38,234 nucleotides of DNA, from assembly GCA_050694015.1 (NCBI GenBank), contig JBOGWY010000336.1:1-38234 (forward strand), given 5' to 3'. This DNA is from JBOGWY01 sp050694015. GTDB lineage: Bacteria > Actinomycetota > CADDZG01 > WHSQ01. Shown here in pieces: positions 1-6,890 of this stretch (the stretch's first letter is position 1; every line of letters begins with the position of its first letter). The position numbers and the translations under genes were made by a program. The notes under the pieces were generated by a model that searched no databases, was not told where the DNA came from, and worked only from the letters and a program-made list of their open reading frames with translations.

Positions 1-1031
1 GCCCAGATGTGCTCGCCCTCGTCGCTCTTGCCGTGGAACGCGACGATGTCCTTGTCGGCACCTTCGAGAGCCGCGCCGTAGCCCGTGAGTCCAGTCACAT
101 AGTTGCCGCCCGCGATCATCGCCACGAGCGCCTCGTTGTCGTGCGCGCGATCCCACAGGTCCGCGATCGTCTTCCTCTGGAGGTTGACGGTCGGATCGGC
201 CTCGCTCGGCTCACCCCTACTGTCCGGCGATAGAGCGAACCCACCGACGATGTCACCGTTGCGACGGCGCACCGCGATCGCGGTCACACCGTGGTCGCGC
301 GGGAACGCGCCCGTCGACATGTTCGTATGGACGGCAGGTGTGATCGAAGGTGACGATCCGACGACCGCGCCGGAGATGTTCGTGCCTTCGGACTCCATCA
401 GCTGCTTGAGGTACGGCCACGAGTCCGGCCACCGGTTCAACACGTTCCATCCGAGTCCGTCCGCCGAGATCGTGACGAGGAGTTTCGGGGAATCACCGGT
501 GTCCTCGAGGATCTCGGTGAGCGGCTTCGCGGGGCGGTTGGACGGCCACTGCTCGAAACGCATCAGCTGAGCCTGTGTCGCGGCGATGTCGGCCACCGTC
601 GCCTCGCGTCCGATGTCCAGTTCACCTTCGGCGCGGATGAACCCGGGGCCGTACCAGACGAACGGCACTTCCTGGAGGTAGGGATAGGGGCCCGAGTGCG
701 GCGTCGAGCTCGGAGCGCCCAGATAGCTGCTCGCCTGCGGGACGAGCACGAGGTCGTGGCTCCGTGCCGGGCTCGGATCCCAGCCGCGCCAGATGTATCG
801 GACCCACTCGGGCGGCAACTCGCACGCGTCCTTGAGGAAGGCTCTCTTGGGCACGAAGCGGTCGCTGCCGGGATCGACGCTCCCGTCCTCGGACGCTCCG
901 GAGGGGATCGAGGGGGCCTCATCGCGAAGCGTCCACCACGTCGTGCCGGCGATCAGTGCGGCGATGACGACCAGCACCGCCACGCGGCGTCTCACGTACA
1001 CCGAGTTATCAAGTTTGGTCGAACGTCCCAC
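1..1031 (-). CDS. Circularly permuted alkaline-phosphatase-superfamily hydrolase (copy 1, C-terminus cut by window edge)
   Basis: The frame is open from GTG 1031 to the left edge, giving about 343 residues. GTG 1031 has a GGGGAG Shine-Dalgarno 4 bases upstream. GTG 1001 and 995 are alternatives without one. An N-terminal membrane anchor (VAVLVVIAALIAG) precedes a lumenal part. The order of motifs is unusual: His112 in PHSGPYPYLQEVPF, then YGPGF, then the degenerate block VADIAATQAQLM, and only then the metal-ligand Asp191 of LLVTISADGLGWNVL and the predicted Thr231 nucleophile in SPSITPAVHTNMSTG. In classical type I phosphodiesterases the His segment comes last. The DxxGH and DHG motifs would lie beyond the edge. 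Role inferred: extracytoplasmic, metal-dependent phosphate or sulfate ester hydrolysis, substrate unknown. It is divergent from a sulfatase gene only 12 bases away. It groups with copies 3 and 4 (HSGP subtype). Confidence 0.8.
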   Translation of the reverse strand, partial: MGRSTKLDNSVYVRRRVAVLVVIAALIAGTTWWTLRDEAPSIPSGASEDGSVDPGSDRFVPKRAFLKDACELPPEWVRYIWRGWDPSPARSHDLVLVPQASSYLGAPSSTPHSGPYPYLQEVPFVWYGPGFIRAEGELDIGREATVADIAATQAQLMRFEQWPSNRPAKPLTEILEDTGDSPKLLVTISADGLGWNVLNRWPDSWPYLKQLMESEGTNISGAVVGSSPSITPAVHTNMSTGAFPRDHGVTAIAVRRRNGDIVGGFALSPDSRGEPSEADPTVNLQRKTIADLWDRAHDNEALVAMIAGGNYVTGLTGYGAALEGADKDIVAFHGKSDEGEHIW

Positions 1032-1043
1032 TACTCTCCCCTC

Positions 1044-2468
1044 GTGGCGAACGGACTCGGATTATCAAGGCGGCGGCGAGGCCGGCGGAACATCCCAGGT
1101 GGAACGCCGGGTAAGCGCGTCCGACCCCCGATCGCGGCCCTCGCCCTCGCCCTGCTGGTCCTGCCCGCCTGCGACTACTCGGATCCGGCGGCCCGGAGGC
1201 CGCCGCGTCGTCCCAACGTCCTGATCATCCTCACAGACGATCAGCGGGCCGAGGGAACGATGTCCGTGATGCCGGCGACGAAGCGGCTGTTCCAGAGCGC
1301 CGGTACCTACTTCCCCGAAGCGGTCACGACGACCCCGCTGTGCTGTCCCTCGCGTGCGTCGATATTCACCGGCCGCTACACGCACAACCACGGCCTCCTC
1401 GTGCGCGTCGAGAAGCCGTCCGACGTCGATCGCGACACGATGTTGATGCGCTACCTGCACGACGACGGCTACCGGGTCGGCTTCTTCGGCAAGTACCTGA
1501 ACGGGTGGCCGCTGCGCACGGGCCCCCCCGACGTCGACCGCTGGGCGATCTTCGGACACAGTCTCTTCTCGGGCTATCGCGGCGGGAACTGGAACGTCAA
1601 CGGGACCAAGCGCATCGTCAATGAGTACTCGACGACGTTCATGACGCGGCAGGCGCGCACGTTCATCCGCGCCGGCGAGCGCAACGACCGCAGGCCCTGG
1701 GCGCTGTTCGTGAACACGGGCGCGCCGCACAAACCGGCGATCCCCGAGGAGCGTTACCAGGGCGCGCCGGTGCCCCCGTTCGACGTGACCGACCGCATCT
1801 ACGAGCCGAACGACCGCGACAAGCCCGCATTCATACGCGACCTTCGCGTGTCCCGATCGCAGTCCGAGCGCTTGCGCGCGGAGCAGCTGCGCACGCTGAT
1901 GTCGGTGGACGACATGATCGAGGAGATCTTCGACACGATGAACGTGCGCGGCGAGCGGGACACGATCGCCATATTCATGTCCGACAACGGCAACTTCTGG
2001 GGCGAGCACGGCAACGACGGGAAGTTCCTTCCGTACGAGATGTCGATCCGCATCCCGATGTACATGCGGTGGCCGGGACGGGTCGATCCCGGCGTGGTCG
2101 ACCGACGCCTGGCGGCGAATATCGACGTGACTCCGACGATCCTCGACGCGGTGGAGATCGAACCCGAGCACATCCTCGACGGCAAGTCGCTGTTCGAGGA
2201 GTGGGACCGCGACGACATCCTCGTCGAGTTCTGGGAGAGCTTCCATGTGCCGACGTGGGCGTCGATCTGGTCGGACGGTTTCCAGTACACCGAGTACTAC
2301 GACGCCGACGGTCTGGTCACGGATCGCGAGCACTACGACCTCGAAGCCGACCCGCTACAGAACGAAAACGTCCTCGTCGACGACGACCAGTCCAACGACC
2401 CGGACGTCGACGAGCTCTCGGCGCAACTTCGTATCTACCGTGGGTGTGCGGGCCAGGAGTGTCCCTAA
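1044..2468 (+). CDS. Secreted lipoprotein sulfatase, type I (formylglycine) arylsulfatase family
   Basis: This is a predicted sulfatase that hydrolyses sulfate esters, probably on a glycan, outside the membrane. GTG 1044 gives 474 residues with a very basic N-region and a lipobox ending at Cys43 (LVLPAC). The start is uncertain because there is no clear Shine-Dalgarno and the divergent gene begins 12 bases away, so the transcript may be leaderless. The core opens with PNVLIILTDDQR (Asp65 and Asp66 as metal ligands). It carries the CxPxR motif as CCPSR with Cys100 as the formylglycine residue, followed by ASIFTG. FMSDNGNFWGEHG supplies further metal and substrate ligands, and the C-terminal half has NIDVTPTILD in the usual position. 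The protein ends in a Cys pair (GCAGQECP). It converges on, and overlaps by 4 bases, a paralogous sulfatase. No formylglycine-generating enzyme is encoded in the window. Family assignment is firm; the substrate is not known. Confidence 0.9.
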   Translation: MANGLGLSRRRRGRRNIPGGTPGKRVRPPIAALALALLVLPACDYSDPAARRPPRRPNVLIILTDDQRAEGTMSVMPATKRLFQSAGTYFPEAVTTTPLCCPSRASIFTGRYTHNHGLLVRVEKPSDVDRDTMLMRYLHDDGYRVGFFGKYLNGWPLRTGPPDVDRWAIFGHSLFSGYRGGNWNVNGTKRIVNEYSTTFMTRQARTFIRAGERNDRRPWALFVNTGAPHKPAIPEERYQGAPVPPFDVTDRIYEPNDRDKPAFIRDLRVSRSQSERLRAEQLRTLMSVDDMIEEIFDTMNVRGERDTIAIFMSDNGNFWGEHGNDGKFLPYEMSIRIPMYMRWPGRVDPGVVDRRLAANIDVTPTILDAVEIEPEHILDGKSLFEEWDRDDILVEFWESFHVPTWASIWSDGFQYTEYYDADGLVTDREHYDLEADPLQNENVLVDDDQSNDPDVDELSAQLRIYRGCAGQECP

Positions 2469-3823
2469 GGGCAGCCCGCGCCGGCGCAGCTCCTGTCGCG
2501 AGCGAGAACACGAGCGGCCTCGCGCGCGCGGGGGTCGCCCGGCCCCTGGGGGCCGAGACGGTTCTGTTTCAGCCACGGGTCCTCGGAGAGGTCGTAGAAC
2601 TCCCGGAACACCACCGCATCGTCGTTCCCGTAGTACTCGACGTAGAGGTAGTCGCCGGTCCGGAGGCCTGACCAACCGGGCAGCGTCTTGAATTCGAGTT
2701 CGCCGGAGTGCTCCAGGAGGATCCGCTCGCGTTCGAAGTCCGTCAGGAGCGAGCGCCCGTCCATCTCGGGCTCGTCGACGCCGGCCGCGTCGAGGATCGT
2801 CGGCGCGATGTCGATGTTTGCGACGATGCGATCGTCCACCGTGCCGCCCTCGAAGGTGTCGGGCCAGCGGATCGCCAGAGGGATCTGCGTCGCGTACGTG
2901 TAGGGATAGCCCTTCCCGTAGGTGTCGTTCTCCCCGACGAGTAGACCGTTGTCGGACATGAAGATCGCGAGCGTGTTGTCGTCCTCACCGTAGCGTTCGA
3001 GGGCCGCCGTCACCTCGCCCACCAGATCGTCGGCCGAGAACAGGGTGCGCACGTGACTGCGATAGACCTCCGCCGAGAAGTTCGCTCCCACGCGATCGGC
3101 GCGGATGAACGGAGGCTTGTCGCTGAGGTTGTTCTCCCGCGTCGCGTCGTTGTCCACGAGCGGCGAGACCGGGGCATCGGCATACTTCTCCTCCGGCTCC
3201 GAGGGAGCGTGCGGCGCGAAGGGGGCGAGGTAGAGCAGCCACGGCTCGTCGTCCTTCTCCTCGAAGTCCCCCAGCCACTCGACGGCCCGGTCCCGAAACA
3301 GCGTCGTGGAGTACGCGCCCTCGACGACGGAGACCTCACCGTTGTCGTTCACCATCGGATCGTGGTAGCCGCCGAGGATCGTGAACCACCGATCGAAGTT
3401 CTTCGGATCGACCTCCGCGTTGGTTTCGTTGTAGTACCCGGTCGGGCGATTGAGGTACTTGCCGGCCAGCGCAGTCGTGTAACCCGCGTCGCGCAGATAG
3501 CGCGTGAACGTCGTGGACTCGTCGAGCTTGTCGGCGTCGTAGTTCGTCAGCACCTTGTGGTTGTGCGCGTAGAGCCCGGTGAGGATCGAGGCGCGCGACG
3601 GGCAACACTGCGGCGTGGTCGCGAATGCCGACGTGAAGTTCGTGCCCGCCTCGACGAAGAACCGCCGCGTGTTCGGCATGAAGCGCAGCGTCTCGATCCG
3701 CTGGTCGTCGGTGAGGATGAGAAGGATGTTGGGCGGCTCCGGCTCTGCGGGAGTCGTTACACCGTCGCAGCCGGCCGCCACACAGCACGCTACGAGGAAC
3801 GCACTCACAAGACGACGTGTCAC
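2465..3823 (-). CDS. Secreted lipoprotein sulfatase, type I (formylglycine) arylsulfatase family
   Basis: A 452-residue predicted lipoprotein: the signal sequence ends at a lipobox with Cys19 (CVAAGC). The sulfatase core begins PNILLILTDDQR (Asp39 and Asp40). The CxPxR motif is CCPSR, with Cys73 as the residue expected to be converted to formylglycine. FMSDNGLLVGE and NIDIAPTILDAAGV follow in normal sulfatase order. The C-terminus SCAGAGCP matches the Cys pair of the neighbouring sulfatase at 1044-2468, so the two are paralogues in tail-to-tail orientation. It is the last gene of a minus-strand operon: sulfatase-like gene, sulfotransferase, methyltransferase, this gene, with a 25-base gap to the methyltransferase. 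Sulfotransferase and sulfatase in one unit suggest that sulfate is added and removed on the same class of surface molecule, which is inference. Confidence 0.92.
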   Translation of the reverse strand: MTRRLVSAFLVACCVAAGCDGVTTPAEPEPPNILLILTDDQRIETLRFMPNTRRFFVEAGTNFTSAFATTPQCCPSRASILTGLYAHNHKVLTNYDADKLDESTTFTRYLRDAGYTTALAGKYLNRPTGYYNETNAEVDPKNFDRWFTILGGYHDPMVNDNGEVSVVEGAYSTTLFRDRAVEWLGDFEEKDDEPWLLYLAPFAPHAPSEPEEKYADAPVSPLVDNDATRENNLSDKPPFIRADRVGANFSAEVYRSHVRTLFSADDLVGEVTAALERYGEDDNTLAIFMSDNGLLVGENDTYGKGYPYTYATQIPLAIRWPDTFEGGTVDDRIVANIDIAPTILDAAGVDEPEMDGRSLLTDFERERILLEHSGELEFKTLPGWSGLRTGDYLYVEYYGNDDAVVFREFYDLSEDPWLKQNRLGPQGPGDPRAREAARVLARDRSCAGAGCP

Positions 3824-3848
3824 CGGCCGGACCCGACGGCTCGTGTTC

Positions 3849-4700
3849 CTAGTGCCCGATCTTCTTCTTGAGCTTCTTCGGCACGAGCTTCGCGTTATCG
3901 CGTGCCAGCCAGACGTAGTCCATGAGATGGCCGCGGATACCGAGGTCTTCGGTGGGGGCCGCGATCCGCGACAGCGGCGTCTTCTTCGAACATATGAACG
4001 CGCGTCTCCGGGCCTGCCTGTAGTTCTTGGCCCCCGTGTAGTCCGTGAAACGTGGCTTGAGCACGACCGTGTCGTATCCGAACGCAGCGGCCATGTCGGC
4101 CACGGCCCGCTTCGTGGGTGACATCACGAGATCGCGATCGGCCGCGTGGATCGGGTTCTCGGGGTCTTCGGAACGCACGCGCAAGTAAGAGCCGGGGGCG
4201 ACCGACAGCAACGTGTCGATCACGAGGACGTCGTCGTTGACCGACGCCATGATCTCCATCAATTCGACGTGCTTGCTCACGTGGTACATGAGCCCGAGAC
4301 ATAGAACGATGTCGAAGGTCCCGAGATCGTCGGGATCCAGCTCGAACACGTTCGCGAGCCGGAAGTCGTACTTGCTCTTGTCGATGCCCTTGACCTCGTA
4401 GACGAAGTTCGCCTGGTCGACGTGCATCTGGCGCCCGTCCACCCCCAGCACGTAGTCGGCGCCGCGGGTGAGCGCTTCCAGCGACCAGAAACCGGCGTTG
4501 CATCCGAGGTCGAGCACGCGTTTCCCGGCAAGGCTGCCCCCGCACAACTCGACGAGCGGGTCGAAGAAGTACCGCTTCCGCTGTTCGTGCGCGTTGACCC
4601 TCTGGGGTGGATGGATCGGCGTGACGTGTCCGTCGAGGGTGAACTGGTAGTGCCAGCGTTCGAAGCTGTCGATCTTCTCTCGTATCGCCTTGCTGTCCAT
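3849..4700 (-). CDS. Class I SAM-dependent methyltransferase, CmoB-like fold group
   Basis: A 283-residue soluble methyltransferase. The SAM-binding motif I is RVLDLGCNAGFWSLEA (from residue 61), with an acidic residue (Asp88) in YVLGVDGR to hold the ribose. FDIVLCLGLMYHV is motif IV. The N-terminal stretch WHYQFTLDGHVTP and the motif HEQRKRYFFDPLVE resemble the CmoB/DUF1698-like methyltransferases that are often found in glycan and secondary-metabolite loci, so a tRNA role should not be assumed. The ATG directly abuts the stop codon of the upstream sulfotransferase with no gap, which implies translational coupling. The acceptor is unknown; context favours a sugar or lipid of the sulfated surface molecule. 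Confidence 0.85.
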   Translation of the reverse strand: MDSKAIREKIDSFERWHYQFTLDGHVTPIHPPQRVNAHEQRKRYFFDPLVELCGGSLAGKRVLDLGCNAGFWSLEALTRGADYVLGVDGRQMHVDQANFVYEVKGIDKSKYDFRLANVFELDPDDLGTFDIVLCLGLMYHVSKHVELMEIMASVNDDVLVIDTLLSVAPGSYLRVRSEDPENPIHAADRDLVMSPTKRAVADMAAAFGYDTVVLKPRFTDYTGAKNYRQARRRAFICSKKTPLSRIAAPTEDLGIRGHLMDYVWLARDNAKLVPKKLKKKIGH

Positions 4701-5600
4701 CTAGGCCTTCCTTCGGAGACGTCCCACCGGCGCGCCTAAGCGTCCTAAGGACGCGGCAACCTTGGTGGTAAGGCGCGGGGCGGGATGGCGACGAGGATAA
4801 CCAAACATCTCGAGGGTCTCTCCCGCGACGGCCTCGAAGAGCCTGACCTGCGTCCTCGACATCTCCGTCTCCCACGAGCGCACCCCGGCCGTCGGCTTCT
4901 CGAAGACGTGAGGGTTGTAGGTCGATGCCTTCGCGAAGACCATCTCTTCCACCTTCTCGGTGTAATCAAGCATCGAGGGCTCGAAGTTCAACTCGAGGAA
5001 CTCGCACAGCTCGCGCGTTCGTCTCTCCGGATCGGCGACGAGATCCTCGTAGCGCAACTCGCGGTACCGCTCGGAACCGAGGGGGCGCCCCTCCCGCACC
5101 CCGGTCATGATCCGCTCGGACCACACCGCGGCCGCCCTGGGGGCGGTCTTCGGACCGAAGGGAACCTTGGCGTAGGACAGCGCGACGTTTCGTCCATCCC
5201 GGATCAGATGAACGAAGTGCGCGCGGGGGAACATCTCGGCGAGGAACGGCAGCTTCAGGACGTAACGAGGCGTCTTGTCGCCCCAACGGGTCTTGTTGTG
5301 CGCCCGCATGTACGCGACGTAGACCGCCTCGATAGCGACCGAGTACCTGATGTGATCTCCGTTGCCGAGTTCCTTACGCACGAGGGCCGGATCCAGGTTC
5401 CAGCCCTGGAACTGCCGGTGCAAGGCAAGGCGCTCGATGAAGTCTTCGGGGTCGACCTCGTCGCTCCCGGTCCACAGTTCGGTGACGAAGCGGGATTCAG
5501 GCGGCACGGCAACCTCGGAGTGCGCGTTGAGGATCACGCGCAGCAGCGTCGTCCCCGAGCGCGCGGAGCCGACGATGAAGAACGGCGCGCCGGACATCAA
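4701..5600 (-). CDS. PAPS-dependent sulfotransferase
   Basis: A 299-residue sulfotransferase that would move sulfate from PAPS to a hydroxyl or amine. The 5'-phosphosulfate loop is IVGSARSGTTLLR (from residue 10), WGDKTPRYVLKLP lies in the usual middle position, and HLIRDGRNVALSYA (Arg134, Ser142) is the 3'-phosphate binding motif. There is no signal peptide, so it acts in the cytoplasm. It follows a sulfatase-like gene by 16 bases and abuts a methyltransferase gene. The C-terminal part is basic. A second sulfotransferase in the window (15829-16809) shares the motifs but little else, so the two probably differ in acceptor. The acceptor itself cannot be inferred. Confidence 0.92.
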   Translation of the reverse strand: MMSGAPFFIVGSARSGTTLLRVILNAHSEVAVPPESRFVTELWTGSDEVDPEDFIERLALHRQFQGWNLDPALVRKELGNGDHIRYSVAIEAVYVAYMRAHNKTRWGDKTPRYVLKLPFLAEMFPRAHFVHLIRDGRNVALSYAKVPFGPKTAPRAAAVWSERIMTGVREGRPLGSERYRELRYEDLVADPERRTRELCEFLELNFEPSMLDYTEKVEEMVFAKASTYNPHVFEKPTAGVRSWETEMSRTQVRLFEAVAGETLEMFGYPRRHPAPRLTTKVAASLGRLGAPVGRLRRKA

Positions 5601-5616
5601 TGCCCCATCCAGAGCA

Positions 5617-6846
5617 TTAGAGGTAGCCGAGGTCGCGCAGGTTCTGCTCCACGATCGCTTCCTCTTCCGGGGTGAAACCCGAATCGGCGACGGTCTCGGT
5701 CGTGTGGATCTGCTCGATGAAACCCTCGAGACGTCGCGCGACCTCCGGATAGCGACCGATAACGTTGCGCTTCTCGCTCGGGCGACTGCCCCCGTCGAGG
5801 CTGTAGAGGATCGGCTTGTTGTTCCCCGGCTTCAGGTACTTCCAGTCCGGCGTGCGCGCACCGACGATCCGGCTCCCCTCGAGCTTCACGCCGACGGCTT
5901 CCATGTACGCCGGCTCCTCCGGCAGATCGCCGCCTTCCAGGAGCGGCCCGAGGCTGCGGCCGTCGATCCCACTCTGCTTATCGATGCCGGCAAGATCGAG
6001 CAGGGTGGGCATGAGATCGACGTGCCGGACCTGATCGCGCACGCGCGTCGTGGGGACGCCGGGCCCCGACAAGATCAACGGAACGCGCACGAGGTGCTCG
6101 TAGAGCGCGAAGCCGTGCCCGATCTCGAGCGCGGCGAAGCGATTATCCAGAGCCTTGAACCACTTGTTGAGCTTGAATACACGCCTCGCCTTGCGCGCGA
6201 CCCGCGCGGCCTGGAACCCGAGAGCGGTTCCGGGGTAATCCTCGCCGTGGTCCCCGGTGATCACGAACAGGGTGTCGTCGCCGGCGGCCTCGTATACCGG
6301 CGCGAGCCATTCGTCGGTCGCCGCGACCGCGGCCTCGTAACCGGCCTTGTCCCTGCGCTTCACGAAGTCGGGCGGCGCGCGATAGGGGCGATGCACCTCC
6401 CAGATATGCAGCAGCATGAACCACGGGTCGACGTGCGAGTGCATCCGGTCGATAACCTCGTCGCGCCATCCGAAGAAGGGGACCTTGTACGCCTGACGAG
6501 TGTGAGATTCCTCGAAGCCGCGCAACACGCCGGTCTCCGGTAGGAGAGGACCGGTGACCTCAGCGTAGGTGTGGTAGCCCGCCGACGAGAACGCCTCGGC
6601 CACCGTCGTGAGCGATCCGCTGAGGCGGTAACCCTGCAGGCCTCGTACGCCGTGCTTCGGCGGGTAACAACCGGTGAGCATCGACGAGAACGACGGCGTG
6701 GTCGTCGTGCAGGTGCAGATGCATTGTTCGAAGGCCGCGCCGCGATCCATGAACCGATCGAAATTGGGCGTGCTGATGTGATCGCCGAACACCGCGTCGG
6801 CGCGCAGCGAGTCGATAACCAACATGAGCACGTTCCGTGATTGCAA
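5617..6846 (-). CDS. Sulfatase-like hydrolase/transferase with Thr at the nucleophile position
   Basis: A 409-residue alkaline phosphatase superfamily member of sulfatase type. The start is TTG 6846, supported by a GGAGG Shine-Dalgarno 8 bases upstream. The metal-binding opening is NVLMLVIDSLRAD (Asp12). At the CxPxR position the sequence reads TTPSFSSMLTG, so Thr49 replaces the formylglycine Cys and Phe53 replaces the Arg. FVITGDHGEDY gives the DHG metal ligands, and VDLMPTLLDLAGI lies near the C-terminus in classical order. Lack of Cys/Ser and Arg means it should not need formylglycine maturation. It may be a phosphatase, a phosphodiesterase or a phospho-group transferase rather than a sulfatase. 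There is no clear signal peptide. It is first in a four-gene operon and divergent from the YfhO-like gene across 44 bases. Confidence 0.87.
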   Translation of the reverse strand: MQSRNVLMLVIDSLRADAVFGDHISTPNFDRFMDRGAAFEQCICTCTTTTPSFSSMLTGCYPPKHGVRGLQGYRLSGSLTTVAEAFSSAGYHTYAEVTGPLLPETGVLRGFEESHTRQAYKVPFFGWRDEVIDRMHSHVDPWFMLLHIWEVHRPYRAPPDFVKRRDKAGYEAAVAATDEWLAPVYEAAGDDTLFVITGDHGEDYPGTALGFQAARVARKARRVFKLNKWFKALDNRFAALEIGHGFALYEHLVRVPLILSGPGVPTTRVRDQVRHVDLMPTLLDLAGIDKQSGIDGRSLGPLLEGGDLPEEPAYMEAVGVKLEGSRIVGARTPDWKYLKPGNNKPILYSLDGGSRPSEKRNVIGRYPEVARRLEGFIEQIHTTETVADSGFTPEEEAIVEQNLRDLGYL

Positions 6847-6854
6847 AGCAGAAA

Positions 6855-6859
6855 CCTCC
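6855..6859 (-). promoter_or_regulatory. Ribosome binding site fixing the TTG start of the sulfatase-like gene
   Basis: On the minus strand the bases read GGAGG, 8 bases before TTG 6846-6844. This is the best-spaced site near the start of the 5617-6846 gene, and it makes the TTG start credible over a downstream ATG in NVLMLV. Confidence 0.7.
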
Positions 6860-6890
6860 AGGATGCGGGACTTAGACTCTAAAGGTAACT

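Noticed and set aside
2457..2475. Hairpin terminator at the convergent sulfatase stops
   Set aside because: The palindrome is only about nine bases, with no loop or T-run; a bidirectional intrinsic terminator cannot be supported.
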